A stretch of DNA of 64,000 bases from Plantago ovata (lineage: Eukaryota > Streptophyta > Magnoliopsida > Lamiales > Plantaginaceae). Within the stretch, counting starts at the first letter, position 1; each line of letters starts with the position of its first letter. The position numbers and the translations under genes were made by a program. The DNA lies in the NCBI GenBank assembly GCA_028274465.1, contig CM051455.1, positions 107,258,942 to 107,322,941 of the forward strand. Reading direction: 5' to 3'. Under the pieces are notes generated by a model. That model did no database searches. It was not told the DNA's origin and saw only the letters and a list, made by a program, of their open reading frames with translations. Positions 22,405 to 35,345 of the stretch are shown here, piece after piece.

Positions 22405-23376
22405 TTTTACTCCCGGGCGAATCGCCCGGGACGTGGGGCGAATCGCCCCACACCAGGCGAATCGCCCAGTGTGTGGGGCCCTTCGCCCCACACAAATTCG
22501 AGGCCTATATATAATCGCCCGGTGTGTGGGGCCCTTCGCCCCACACAAATTTCCAGACCTATTCTCTCACCTTTCTCTGTAGTTTTAGGTAGGAACTTCC
22601 CAGAGCCTGCTCTGGGGGTTCGTAGCTTAGGAGATACTTTTTCATAGCAGTTTGGAGCTTGTAAGATCGCGATTCTTCGGAGACTGACAACCTTCGGTAA
22701 CATTGTATCTTACGGTTTATTCTACTTATTTTTATATATCTTTCAACATGTTTTCTTCTATGATTTCTGTTGATTGCATGACAACTATGAGTAGCTAAAC
22801 TTATCGTTGGTGGTAGTATGTGAATTCTTAGCGAAGGGTTGATAATCATGCTAATGGCTATATCGCGCATTATACTCCGTGTTATTGCTTTATTTCGTTG
22901 ATCAAGCGCAACCTATATCTTCGTATGTTGATTAATTATTATGCACAATTGGACCCTTTTCGACCTATGCATATCTATATCTTCGTAGTGTTGAATAATT
23001 ACGGAACACAATTGGACAATAGCGTTTGACTTGTCAGTATCTTTATCTTCGTAGTGTGTGATAATTACAACAGGACAATTGATTGATCAAAGATCTCCAT
23101 GCAAGACCGAGGAATTTACGCATGATTATTAACCTGTTATGCTTTGAAGGACCATACTATCACCAATCTCCATTATCTGTTAGAAAAACCTTTGCTATTC
23201 CGTCTGCTGTTTTTATATTCTAAATTAGATTTGATAAAGCTAGTTATAGTCCTTAGAGAACGACACTCGAGGTCATTCTACTGCTACACTACGGTTTTCG
23301 TTGTAGTCGTGAATTGCCTTTGGCTAAATAACAAATTTATTTGATTAATCGGGACCCGATAACTCCCGGTTCATCA
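22405..23376 (+). repeat. 5' LTR of C, right part
   Basis: Matches the 3' LTR of C (46187-47128) from ACTCCCGGGCG to GTTCATCA. The left 67 bp of this LTR are at 16512-16578, separated by B. It holds GC palindromes at 22408-22550, including a local duplication of GTGTGGGGCCCTTCGCC. Confidence 0.85.
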
Positions 23377-23379
23377 AAT

Positions 23380-23397
23380 TGGCACCGTTGTCGGGGA
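23380..23397 (+). promoter_or_regulatory. Primer binding site of C (mutated tRNA-Asp type)
   Basis: TGGCACCGTTGTCGGGGA lies three bases after the LTR. It differs from the intact site at 30220-30237 by two changes at CpG positions (CG to CA, CC to TC), so C can probably no longer prime well. Confidence 0.85.
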
Positions 23398-23521
23398 TTA
23401 TACTCATTTTTTCTATTTAATTTGTTTATATTTTCAGCATTCAATTCCTAATTCTAGTAGTTTTAGTTTTCCTTTTTAATCTCTCTCTGATACTGCTTTC
23501 CTAGTCTGTTACAGATAGTGT

Positions 23522-25463
23522 ATGCCACATACACGATCTAGGGGAACACCGCTTGCTGATTCAATTGCTGAGATCGACAGAGTCTACCACCAGTGAACTA
23601 GAGGAAATACAGGATACTGATTTCTCTGAATCTCTACATAGTCTTTTCAAGGAAATCGACGGAATAGCAGAAGCTAGACCACTGAAAGCATGGGCTCAAC
23701 CCACCAAGGATCGTATGAGGGGACCGGCGATTGTTCTTTCGTCTGCAACTCGAGATATGGAAATCAAGAACCACGCGTTCCAACAACTTTCGAGGTTCTA
23801 TGGCTTAGCAAGGGAAGATGTGATGGGGTACTTGCACGATATCGATGATTTCGTCAACCAACACCCACGACCCGGAGCTGAAATAACAACGGATGAGTTG
23901 AGGATGAAGGTTTTTGCTATGGGACTTGGCGACAGAGCCAAGTCATGGTTGAGTTCTCTACCAGCAGGCTCGCCGGACACTTGGGACCTAGTGCCCTCAC
24001 CATGGTTTTGAACTTTCTGACCTAGTCCAATGCCGAGGCCATATTTGGGAGGAAACCGCAGAAGCCGTCTGGGCAGTTTTCGAAAGGCTTGTTAAGGGTT
24101 TAGGGTTTAGGGTTTAGGGCTTAGGAGACGTGGACCTGAAGCTCACCCGACTCAAGAAGCCCCTATATATAGGGGGAATGGGGATCAATTCGAGTGATTT
24201 ACCAAGGAATTGAAGCAAGTCCTCAAGAGCGCCACTGGAACAACTGTTTCAAACGAAGTTTGCCGAATATGCAAGAACTATGGGCATGGGGCTCATATGT
24301 GTAGATCGGAGCTTGCGTATGATGATGGAAACTGGGATCGAGGAGGCGAAGAGGAAGCCGTTTCTATGGAGTTTGGTACTCAAGAAGCTAGCTACGGACA
24401 AGATGGTAGGAATCCTCGAGATGGATTTTGGAGAAGAGGATTCCAAAACAATCAAGGATATGCACCCGCTAGCCAAACTTATGGCCCTAACCAAGACCGT
24501 AGTAGGCTTAACTATGATAATGATCACTGCGAAAACCCCGCTCCGAAAGAGCCACCGAAGTCGAAGTCGGCTCAACTGATGGAGAACTTGCAAAAGATGG
24601 TAGATCACACACAAAGTTTTCTCAAACGTTATGAAGAAGATTTTGAGAAGACTAGAGCGAGACTTGATAGGTTTGAAGAGAGCACTAGGCTTGCCCATCA
24701 AAAGATGCAAGAGTTGATCGACCGAGGAGCAAGTAGGGAACAAGGCAAACTACCTAGCAACACTGAGAAGTCGAATTCCATTACATTGGCTGGTGATCTA
24801 CCTGACGAAATCACCATCAAGAAGGTTGCTAAGTGCGAGTGTTGCAAGAAGGAACTACTACCACAGGCTAAGGAAGAAGAGAAGGACCTTGGTTCTGATG
24901 AGAGTGAAAAGGAGCAAGAGGATCCCGAGCCACTCCCTAAAAGTTTCGATGTTAAGGTTGGGATTGGTGAGCTTGAAGATGTCCGTGCCACACTAGACAC
25001 AGGATCCTACTCTAACGTGCTCCCTTTGAATGTGTTTGAGAAGAGTAGCCTTGGAAAACTATCTGAGCATAGGGCTATTGTGCAACTGGCGGATGGATCC
25101 TTTGTGAGACCCGAAGGCGTTGTGAAAACTGTGTTGGTCAAGATTGGTGAAGCTTCTGTATACACCAATTTTGCAGTAATGCCGGCGTCTGCACCTGGGA
25201 CGGGGGATGTCATACCCTTAGGGCGAACGTTCTTGACTAAGCTACACTCCGTGATGGACATCTACCAAAGAACTTGCACAATTGAAGTGGATGGCAAGCA
25301 ACACGTGTTGCAAGCCATATCTAATCCACCTGATCCGCCTGATATTTTTTACACTACTCACTACTGTGGTCTTGCAGCCTATGTTCTTTCTTATTCACAG
25401 GTTCGTGGCATGAAGAGGAGATCAATGAAGGGGAAGTCTAGTACCCGCAGAAAGAAGAGCTAG
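23522..25463 (+). pseudogene. gag-protease of element C, with deletions
   Basis: The start ATG (23522-23524) is followed by a short open frame that ends at TGA after a deletion of about 30 bp relative to A2. The capsid region then runs in another frame to near 23990 (MKVFAMGLGDRAKSWLSSLP). About 140 bp and then about 55 bp of capsid are deleted, and a telomere-like repeat replaces more of it (24096-24119). From 24210 one frame of about 417 codons is intact: CCHC knuckle CRICKNYGHGAHMC, Gly-rich linker, coiled coil (TRARLDRFEESTRLAHQKMQ), retropepsin motif ATLDTGSYSNVLP, the downstream GRTFLTKLHSVMDIY block, and a Lys/Arg-rich tail (RKKS). The product cannot be made as one chain. Confidence 0.88.
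24096..24119 (+). repeat. Interstitial telomeric repeat inside gag
   Basis: GGG followed by three perfect TTTAGGG units interrupts gag. In A2 the corresponding bases read GGGTTCGCAGTTCAAGG and continue with coding sequence. The repeat therefore replaces about 25 bp of gag, with homology resuming at TTAGGAGACGTGG. Confidence 0.95.
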
Positions 25464-26577
25464 GCACAGACAGGAGTCGAGTCAAAGACTTTAAACAATG
25501 GCGCTATCCGGGAGCTAACCCGAAGTTTTTATCGCTTTCTTTATCGCTTTCTTTACCGCTTTATTGCATGCATTCATTCTTGAACAGTTTGCTTTTCACA
25601 TGTGAATTTTTTCATGTCTGTGTCGTATATGCTTATGTTTGAGTGAGATTTTTCGAGTGGTTTTATGAGAAAATTGGTTCGGGGATTAAAAACCGCGTTT
25701 TCTGTCGAAGATTTCGTCTCCCCGCATTAGGGAGTGGGGGGCGAATCGCCCCCCATGGGGTGGGGCGAATCGCCCCCCATGGGGGGCGATTCGCCCCACG
25801 ACTTCTGACGATTAAAAACGCGGATTTCCCTTCTTTAGCTCATTTTCTTCATATCTTCATCATTCCTCCTCCCCAAAAACCGAAAATCGCGATTTTACCT
25901 TCAAAACCTCATAACTTCTTCATTTCTTCACCAAATTTAGTGTTCTATAGCTTCAATCGAAGCCTATTACATGATCTTTCTTTTCATCGGAACAGATTTC
26001 ACCCTAGTGCATTAGTTTTTCAGATATGAGGTATCTTCTTATGAACCCTAATTTTCAAATTTGGGGGTTTTCTAATTTGAGCTTCAATTATGCTTATATG
26101 ATGCATGGGTAGGTTGTTTGTGTGATTAGAAGCATTATTTACTATCAATTGCATGCTTAATTATGCTTGGGTTGTTGATTTGGGAATTTTGCTACTAGAT
26201 GATATATCTTGTTATGCAATGTATCTTTATCTTTGATTTTTTGCATATGATTGTGTTTATTGATGTAATGATGATGGATTTGAGGATAGAATGCTTAATT
26301 GTTGAGTATGAGGATTTATGATGCTAGAATTTTTCGCTACTATGGTATGAATTGAGCCTTGTTATCTAGGTTATTGGTTGTCTAGCAAGAGAATAATGTG
26401 ATGTATTGCATGTAGTAGTTACATTGGTATGTTGCATGATGAAGAAGCTAGGTTACACGTAAAAGGTTTGGGGAGCTCGATTGTTAATTTTACCACTTGT
26501 GTGTTTCGTTCTTACATTAGCATATGCATGAGTCAGTTTTGTGTCATACGAGGTACTAACTGGTGTTTGTAGGAACC
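25464..26577 (+). repeat. Spacer between protease and ORF2 of C, with GC palindromic array
   Basis: Non-coding. The array at 25733-25800 has GGGGGGCGAATCGCCCCCC, GGGGCGAATCGCCCCCC and GGGGGGCGATTCGCCCC in a row. After it, the sequence from 26041 matches A1 from position 1. Confidence 0.8.
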
Positions 26578-27369
26578 ATGCCAAGGGAAAGGAGCATTCC
26601 CGTATGATTACTATGAAGTATTGGAGGGGGATCGATTACAACCATGTCAAGAAGAGTGACCTCGTTAGATGTGCATTCGAGCCACGGGGTCTTGCAACAA
26701 CATCGTGGATTATCCAAGAGGAGGAGTTAGAGTACACCTGGAGTAAGGACTCATATGCCTATTCATGCACCACCGAAGGGACAGATACCATTATTACGTC
26801 AGCAATCCATCACAAGGACTGCGAAGTTCGAGTGAACTGGAAGGCACCGGGACAATCTTGTCGCGACGGATTCAATCTTGAGTTCGGAGTTGCTAGAAGG
26901 TTCCGAAGCGCTAGCTTGGTTCCAAAACATAATGACATGGGTGCCCAACCCCTCGTTGGGGTGCCCCTTGACTGCTTCTAAAGGGAGCATCATATAGACA
27001 TCGGGAGCATCAACTGTAGAGAATGTGGTCGACATAGGAAAAAATGGAAGACAACCTCTGAATATCCGAGCAGCTTGCTGTAACCTCCACGGGATGTAAA
27101 AAATTGGAGAGGGAGGCTCTGATACCACTGCCCTTTCCCCTTCAATAGTTCACAACCTATTGGAGAGATACCGGGTGGAAGATTCCGTAACAGAGGCTGC
27201 CCATCTTGAAGATTCTCTTCGACACTGCAACTCTACTAGTGAGGATGTGCGTGACAGTAGTGACAATGAAGACAATAGGGACAATGATGATACAGATGGT
27301 TGAATTGGTCCTATCCAATCTATTAATGGAACTACCGCCACTACCACAAGCCCCGATGATCATATATAA
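26578..27369 (+). pseudogene. Decayed ORF2 of C
   Basis: Very similar to 537-1328: ATG after GTAGGAACC, frame lost after about ten codons, homologous frame open to the shared TAA (about 26980), acidic tail in a further frame (27206 onward). Conserved stretches are EPRGLATTSWIIQEEELEY and SYAYSCTTEGTDTIIT. It is not translatable as one protein. Confidence 0.7.
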
Positions 27370-28019
27370 GGCTCCCAGAGCAGTCCCAATAACTCACAAG
27401 CAGCATACTCAGCCGACCGAGGCCAAACCATGGGGTAACATCTAGTATCACATCTTATTTCCTCATTTTCTTACTGCTAGGGCTCGCGTTAATTTCATGA
27501 GGGGGGATGGGATTTAAGTGATCTAATGTTGTTAGTTTGGAGCTTGGTATTGGTAGGATGAGTATAGTACCTTGCATATCCGTCTGCATTTGCATTTGCA
27601 CGTTTACTGCTTTCTTAGATTTTATAGGTTGCATTCACTTCATTCATCCTAGGATAGTCTTGCATGTTTTATATAGAGTTTATTGCCGAATTTTTTGAAC
27701 TTTTTTATTGGGTAGATCAACTAACTATGCCATTAATCGTATGCTTCATCTCTATGAATTTGCTTGAGGATTTTCTCGCTTGGCTTGTCACATTTATGTA
27801 TTGCACTTAGTTAAGCATGGTAGTCTCGACATCACTTAGTGGTGTTTTCTCTATTGTGGTTCACGAAGGCCTTTATAATATAGGATGATGCATGTTAGGG
27901 TCTTATGGTTGTTTTCCCGAGTAATTATGTACCTAAGAGGCAACAAGTCTTCACCATGCTTTGAGATTGCCAAATGCCTAGGAAGGAGGTAGTGTGAGGT
28001 TGTGTGATCTTTTGTTTAT

Positions 28020-28345
28020 AACCTATTCTTCCGAATAGGTTTGGGGAGGGGGTTACACCATCGTAGACTTGTTTTTCGTTTTTCATTTCCGTATTGTGAG
28101 TTTATTTTTCCTTTTCCGTAAATTTTGTACTCCAACCTATTTTTTCGAATAGGTTTTGGGAAAGTCGTTGTGAGTCATTTTGTTTCTCTTTTTGTTATGC
28201 TACTGCTGGCTAAAAAAAAACCGAAAAAAAAAAAGAAAGAAAAATTCCAGAAGAAAAAAAAAAAAAAAAGAAACTGGAAAGAAAAAAGAAAAAAAAAACA
28301 AAAGACCCCAAAAAAGCAAAGAAGGGTCCAAAAAAGAAAGCCAAA
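28020..28345 (+). repeat. Hairpin pair and purine tract of C
   Basis: Hairpins lie at 28020-28041 and 28134-28155, the second with loop TTTT. The A/G-rich tract is at about 28210-28345. Layout as in A1. Confidence 0.85.
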
Positions 28346-28755
28346 TAGCAGTTTAGCAAAGTGTTGTATCTCATTTTCCAATTCTTGTAATGTTCGTAAT
28401 CGTGTTGTAATTTTCTATTTTTTTTTTTTGTTTTTGAGTGTCATCTGTTCTAGACCACCCTCGTCCTGCCATTCAGGAAGTGGTGAATAGCTTAAGGCTT
28501 TGCTTGAGAGATGAGTAGAATAGGGGAGTGTTATCTTTTATAGGGAACCCTCCTTCGTTTGATGAGAGCCAGTACTGGTTCGACCTCTTTGAGGGAATGT
28601 CTTAAACTTGGTGAACAACAGTAAGTCCTCAGTTTCATAGGCACGGGACAACCATTCGTATCTTAGCATGCTTCATTACGTCGTCACTGACTAGGTCCAG
28701 GTAGAGAATGTTAGGAGAGACTATCTTGTCTTGACATAAGTGCTTACGTGGATGT

Positions 28756-29637
28756 TGATGAACGCGCTGGTGTCGTGTTCCAATGCGAACGGATCAAATA
28801 AATTTGTTATTTAGCAAAAGGCAATCCACAACTACAACGAAAACCGTAGTGTAGCAGTAGAATGACTCGACTGTCGTTCTCTCAGGACTATAACTAGCTT
28901 TATCTATTTAACAAGAGAATATAAAACAGCAGACAGGTAGCAATAGGGGTTTCTAGCAGATAATGGAGATTGGTGATAGTATGGTCCTTGTTAACATAAC
29001 GGGTCGATAATCATGCATAAATTCCTCGGTCTTGCATAGAGATCTTTGAATCAATCTTGTGTCCTGTTGCAAGCATTAAGCACTATGAAGATAATTGGTC
29101 TGACAAGTCAATCACTATTGTCCTAATGTGTTCCGTAATTATTCAACACTACGAAGATAATTTGTCTGATGGTCGACAAGTGTCCAATTGTGCATAATAA
29201 TTAATACAACATACGAGAATTTAGGCTGCAACTGATCAACGAAATAAAGCAATGACACGGAGTATAATGCGCGATATAGCCATTAGCATGATTATCTTCC
29301 CTTCGCTAAGAATTCACATACTACCACCAACGATAAGTTTAGTTACTCATAATAGGCATGCAATCAACAGAAATCATGGAAGAAAACATGTTGAAAGAAT
29401 ATAATAAAATAAGTAGAATAAAACTGTAAGATACAAAGTTACCGAAGGTTGTCAATCTCCGGATGATTGCGGTCCTACGAGCTCCAATCCGCTATGAAAA
29501 AGTATCCCCTAAACTACAGAACTCCCAGGACAGGCCCCGGGAAGTTCCTACCTAAAACTATAGAGAGAGGTGAGAAAGTAGGTCTGGAAAGATATGATTT
29601 TCGGAGAAAAACTGAGAACTATATATAGGCCCCGAAA
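28756..29637 (-). repeat. Minus-strand LTR F, left part
   Basis: From TGATGAACGCG this is the 3' portion of an Athila-type LTR in reverse orientation, ending at its TATA region (CTATATATAGG, about 29620). It then meets a plus-strand LTR in a fold-back junction. The missing part of this LTR is at 44411-44799. Confidence 0.8.
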
Positions 29638-30216
29638 AACTTATCGTTGGTGGTAGTATGTGAATTCTTAGCGAAGGGAAGATAATCATGCTAATGGCTA
29701 TATCGCGCATTATACTCCGTGTCATTGCTTTATTTCGTTGATCAGGCACAGCCTAAATTCTCGTATGTTGTATTAATTATTATGCACAATTGGACACTTG
29801 TCGACCATCAGACCAATTATCTTCGTAGTGTTGAATAATTACGGAACACATTAGGAAAATAGTGATTGACTTGTCAGACCAAATTATCTTCCTAGTGCTT
29901 AATATTTGCAACAGGACACTAGATTGATTCAAAGATCTCTATGCAAGACCGAGGAATTTATGCATGATTATCGACCCGTTATGCTAAGAAGGACCATACT
30001 ATCACCAATCTCCATTATCTGCTAGAAACCCCTTTTGCTATCTGTCTGCTGTTTTTATATTCTCTTGTTAAATAGATAAAGCTAGTTATAGTCCTGAGAG
30101 AACGACACTCGAGTCATTCTACTGCTACACTACGGTTTTCGTTTTAGTTGTGGATTGCCTTTGGCTAATTACAAATTTATTTGCGTGAACTCGGAGCACG
30201 ACATCCGCGTTCATCA
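29638..30216 (+). repeat. 5' LTR of A2, right part
   Basis: Plus-strand LTR from AACTTATCGTTGG to GCGTTCATCA. About 680 bp of the LTR 5' end are missing; the left edge is the fold-back junction. Confidence 0.85.
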
Positions 30217-30219
30217 AAT

Positions 30220-30237
30220 TGGCGCCGTTGCCGGGGA
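30220..30237 (+). promoter_or_regulatory. Primer binding site of A2
   Basis: TGGCGCCGTTGCCGGGGA, intact tRNA-Asp-type site, three bases after the LTR end. Confidence 0.9.
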
Positions 30238-30385
30238 CTATACTCCTTTTTTCTGTTTAATTTGTTTATATTTTCAGCTTTAGATTCCTAATTCTATTAG
30301 TTTTAGTTTCCCTTTTTAATCTTTCTCTGATACTGCTTTCTTAGTCTGTTTCTAATCACCTTTCCTAGTCTGTTATAGATTGTGT

Positions 30386-32540
30386 ATGCCGCATACACAT
30401 TCTGTAGGAACACCGCTTGCTGATTCAATTGCTGAGATCGACAGAGTCTACCACCAAAGAAGGCGACTACTTGAAAGGCGTGCACTAGAGGAAATAGAGG
30501 AAACTGATTTTTCTGAGTCTCAACACATTCTTTTCAAGGAAATCGACGGAATGGCAGAAGCTAGACCACTGAAGGCATGGGTTCAACCCACCAAGGATCG
30601 TATGAGGGGACCGGCAGTCGTTCTTTTCGTCTGCAACCCGAGATCTAGAGATCAAGAACCACGAATTCCAACAACTTCCGAGGTTCTATGGCTTATCAAG
30701 GGAAGAGGTGATGGGGTACTTGCACGATATCGATGATTTCGTCAACCAACTCCCACGACCCGGAGCTGACATAACAACGAATGAGTTAAGGATGAAGGTT
30801 TTTGCTATGGGACTTGGCGACAGAGCCAAGTCATGGCTGAGTTCTCTACCAGCCGGCTCGCTGGACACTTGGGAGAAGGTTTTTTCAGCTTTCATGGAGA
30901 AATACATCCCCCACACCTTGACTACCGCGCTAAAGGCGCAGATCACTGGATTCAAGCAGGACTATGATGAGACCATCTACACCGCGTTTGAGAGGTTCCA
31001 AGATCTCAGGAACAAGTGCCCTCACCATGGTTTTGAACTTTCTAACCTAGTCCAACACTTCTACAATGGACTAACCTTCGAGAACCAACAAGTGGTGGAT
31101 TTCCAATGCCGAGGCAATATTTGGGAGGAAACCGCAGATGACGTCTGGGCTGTTTTCGAAAGGCTTGCTAAGGGTTCGCAGTTCAAGGACCCAAGAGCAA
31201 TGGTTAGCAGACGTGGACTCGAAGCTCCACCAACTCAAGAAGCCCCTTTGTACAGGGGGAAAGGGGATCAATTCGAGTGCTTTACCAACGAATTGAAGCA
31301 AGTCCTCAAGAGCGCCACCGGAACAACTGTTTCGAACGAAGTATGCCGAATTTGCAAGAACTATGGGCATGGGGCTCATATGTGTAGATCGGAGCTGGCA
31401 TACGATGATGGCAACTGGGCTCGAGGAAGCGAAGAAGAAGCCTTTGCTACGGAGTTTGGTACTCAAGAAGTTAGCTACGGACAAGACGGTATGAATCCTC
31501 GAGGTGGATTTTGGAGAAAAGGATACCGTAACAGTCAAGGATATGCACCGGCTAACCAAACTTAAGGACCTAACCATGACCGTAGTAGGCTGAACTATGG
31601 TAATGATCACTGCCAAAACCCCGCTCCGAAAGATCCACCGAAGTCGAAGTCGGCTCAACTGATGGAGAACTTGCAAAAGATGGTCGATCATACACAAAGT
31701 TTTCTCAAACGTTATGAAGAAGATTCTGAAAAGACTAGGGCAAGGCTTGATAGGTTGGAAGAGAGCACTAGGCTTGCCCATCAAAAGATGCAAGAGTTGA
31801 TCGACCGAGGAGCAAGTAGGGAACAAGGCAAACTGCCTAACAACACTGTGAAGACGAATGCCATTTCGTTGGCTGGTGATGTACTTGACGGAGTCACCAT
31901 CAAGAAGGTTGTTAGGTGCGAATGTTGCATGAAGGAAGAACTTCTACAGGCTGAGGAAGAAGAGAAGGACCTTGGTTCTGACACAAGTGATGAGGAACAA
32001 GAGGATCCCGAACCACTCCCTAAAAGCTTCGATGTAAAGGTAGGAATTGGTGAGCTTGAAGATGTCCGTGCCACACTAGATACGGGATCCTACTCAAACA
32101 TAATTCCTTTGAATGTGTTTGAAAAGAGCAACATTGGAAAACTATCTAAGCAAAGGGCTATTGTGCAACTGGGGGATGGATCCTTTATGAGACCCGAGGG
32201 CGTTGTGAAAAATGTGTTGGTCAAGATTGGTGAAACATCTATATACACCAATTTCGTAGTTATGCCGGCATCTGCACCTGGGACGGGGGATGTCATACTC
32301 TTAGGGAAAACATTCTTGACCAAGCTACGCTCCGTGATGGACATCTACCAAAGAATTTGCACCATCGAAGTGGATGGCAAGCGACACGTATTGCGAGCCA
32401 TACCAGATCCACCTGAACCGCCTGATATTACTACTCACTATTGTGGTCTTGCAGCCTATATTCTTTCTTATTCATAGGTTCGTGGCATGGAGAGGAGATC
32501 AATGAAGGGGAATCCTAGTACCCGCAAAAAGAAGAGATAG
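30386..32540 (+). pseudogene. gag-protease of A2, first copy
   Basis: ATG at 30386-30388. A 1-bp insertion near 30628 (TTCTTTTCGTC against TTCTTTCGTC in the second copy) shifts the frame. From 30708 to 31565 the capsid and knuckle region is open (GDRAKSWLSSLPAGSLDTW; CRICKNYGHGAHMC), then TAA (ACTTAAGG; the other copy has ACTTATGG). 31662-32477 is open with coiled coil and retropepsin motif ATLDTGSYSNIIP, ending at TAG where other copies have CAG. The reading pattern is gag-pro in one frame in the ancestor. The basic tail (RKKKR) follows to 32540. Confidence 0.88.
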
Positions 32541-33599
32541 GCGCAGACAGGAGTCGAGTCAAAGACTTTAAACAATGACGCTATCCGGGAGGCAACCCGG
32601 AATTTTTATCGCTTTCTTTACTGCTTTTTCTGCATGCATTCATTCTTGAACTAATTGCTTCTCGTATGCGAATTTGTTCATGTGTGTCGTATGTGCTTTT
32701 GTTTGAATGAGATTTTTCGAGTGGTTTTTGAAAAAATTGGTTTCAGGGATTAAAACCGCATTTTCTGTCGACGGAAGCCGTCTCCCCGCATCGGGGAGCA
32801 CGGGGCGAACCGCCCTGCTTGGGGGCGAACCGCCCCACGGCTCTAGAGAGTCAAAAACGCAGATTTCTTCCCCAAACCTCATTTTCTTCATTCATCTTTA
32901 TTCCATCTCCCAAAAACCCGAAATACGCGATTTTACATTCAAATCTTCATAACTTCTTCAATTCTTGACCAACTTTTGTGTTCTTTAGCTTAAATCGAAG
33001 CCTATTACATGATCTATCATCCCATCCGAACAGATTTCATCCTTATGCGTTAGATTTTCAGATCTGAGGTATCATCCTTAGAACCCTAATTTTTGAATTT
33101 GGGGGTTTTCTAATTTGAGCTTCATTATGCTTATTTGATGCATGGGTATGTTATTTGTGTGATTAGACATGTTATTTACTATCAATTGCATGCTCAATTT
33201 TGCTTGAATTGTTGATTTGGGTATTTTGCTACTAGATGATATATCTTGTTATGCATTATGGCTTCATCTTTGATTTCTAGCATATGGTTGTGTTTATTGA
33301 TGTAATGTTGGTAGATTTGACAATAGAATGATTAATTGTTGAGTATGAGGTTTTATGATGGTAGAATTTTTCGCTTCTATGGTATGAATTGAGCCTAGTT
33401 ATCTAGGATATTGGTTGTTTAGTAAGAACATAATGTGATGTACTGCATGTAGTAGTTACGTTGGTATGTTGCATGATGAAGAAGCTAGACTAGACATTAT
33501 GGTTTGGGGAGCTCGATTGTTGATTTTATCACTTGATTATTTCATTCTTACACTAGCATATGCATGAGTTAGTTTTGTGTCATACGAGGTAATAACTGC
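32541..33599 (+). repeat. Spacer between protease and ORF2 of A2, first copy
   Basis: Non-coding. The palindromic segment at about 32796-32842 is short and imperfect (GGGGCGAACCGCCC, GGGGGCGAACCGCCCC). From 33070 it matches A1 from position 1. Confidence 0.75.
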
Positions 33600-34400
33600 T
33601 GTTTGTAGGGACCATACCAAGGGAAAGGAGCATTCCCGCATGATTGCTGTGAAGAACCATGTCAAGGAAAGTGACCTCGCTAGATGTGCGTTCGAGCCAA
33701 GGGGTTTGGCAACAACGTCATGGATTACCCAAGAGGAGGAGCTAGAGTACACCTGGAGTAAGGACTCCTATGCCTATTCATGCACCACCGAAGGGACAGA
33801 AACCATTATTACGTCATCACTCCATCACGAGGACTGTAGAGTTCGAGTGAACAGGAAGGCACCGGAGAGTTTGGCCGCGACGGATCAATCTTGAGTCGCA
33901 GTTGCTAGAAGGTTCCGAAGCGCTAGCTTGGTCCAAAACATAATGCCATGGGTACACAGTCCTGTTGGGGTGCCCCTTGCCTGCCTCTAAAAGGAGCATA
34001 ACATTGATATTGGGAGCATCAACTGTAGAGAATGTGGTCGACATTGGAAAACATGGAAGACAACCTCTGAATACCGACAGCTTGATGTAACCTCCTTGGG
34101 GTGGAAACGCTGGAGGGGGAGGACCTGATACCACTTGCCTTTCCCCTTCAACAGTTCACAAGCTATTGGAGAGTACCGGGTGGAAGATTCCATAACAAGC
34201 GGCCAATCTTGAAGATTCCCTTCGACAACTGCTCACTCTACCAGTGACGATGTGCGTGACAGTAGTGACAATGAAGACAATAGGGACAATGATGAGGACA
34301 GATGGTTGAATGGCTCCTATCCGAGCTATTGATGGGAACTACGCCGACACTACCAAAGTCCCGATGACATAGATGAAGCTCCCAAGAGGGAGGCCCAATA
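33600..34400 (+). pseudogene. Decayed ORF2 of A2, first copy
   Basis: The ORF2 start codon is ATA (GGGACCATACC). The homologous frame is open to about 33894 and then disrupted by many single-base losses not seen in the second copy. The shared CTCTAAA stop site and the acidic tail are recognisable at nucleotide level. Confidence 0.65.
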
Positions 34401-35027
34401 AAACAAGCAGCATACTCAGCCACCGGCCAAACAATGGGGTAACATCTAGTATCACAATCTATTTTCCTCATTTTCTTACTGCTAGGGACTAGCGTTAATT
34501 TCATGAGGGGGGATGGGATTTAAGTGATCTGATGTTGTTAGTTTGGAGCTTGGTATTGGTAGGATGAGTATAGTACCTTGCAATGATTTATCCGTCTGCA
34601 TTTGCATTTGCACGTTTACCGCTTCTTAGATTTTTTAGGTGCATTTCACTACTTCATCATAGGATAGTCTTGCATGTTTTATATGGAGTTTTATTGCCGA
34701 ATTTTTTGAACTTTTTTATTGGGTAGATCAACCAACTATGCCATTAATCGTATGCTTCATCTCTATGAATTTGTTTGAGGTGTTTCTCGCTTGGCTTGTC
34801 ACATTTATGTATTGCACTTAGTTAGCTTGGTAGTCTCGACATCACTTAGTGGTGGTTTTCTCTACTGCGGTTCACGAAGGCCTTTATAATAGGATGATGC
34901 TGTTAGGGTCTTATGGTTGTTTTCCCGAGTAATTATGTACCTAAGAGGCAACAAGTCTTCACCATGTTTTGAGATTGCTAAATGCCTAGGAAGGAGGTAG
35001 TGTGAGGTTGTGTGATCCTTTGTTTAT

Positions 35028-35345
35028 AACCTATTCTTCCGAATAGGTTTGGGGAGGGGTTACACCATCATAGACTTGTTTCTGGTTTTTATTTTCGTAT
35101 CGTGATTTAGTTTTTTTCCTTTTCCTAAATTTTGTGCTCCAACCTATTCTTTCGAATAGGTTTGGGGAAGTCGTGTGAGTCATTTTGTTTTTCCTCTTTT
35201 TGTTATGCTACTGCTGGCTAGAAAAATCGAAAAAAAAAGAAAAAAAATTCCAAAAAAAAAGGAGAAAAAGAAAAAGAAGAATCTGGAAGAAAAAAAGAAA
35301 AAAAAGAAAAGACCCCAAAAAAGCAAGAGGGGTCCAAAAAAAGCC
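35028..35345 (+). repeat. Hairpin pair and purine tract of A2, first copy
   Basis: Hairpins at 35028-35049 and 35141-35162; A/G tract at about 35221-35338. Confidence 0.8.

Noticed and set aside
24249-24743. Long frames on the opposite strand of gag-protease (also 31071-31826, 38470-38898, 13125-13877)
   Set aside because: They mirror the well-supported gag-protease frame, differ in extent between copies and have no recognised motif.
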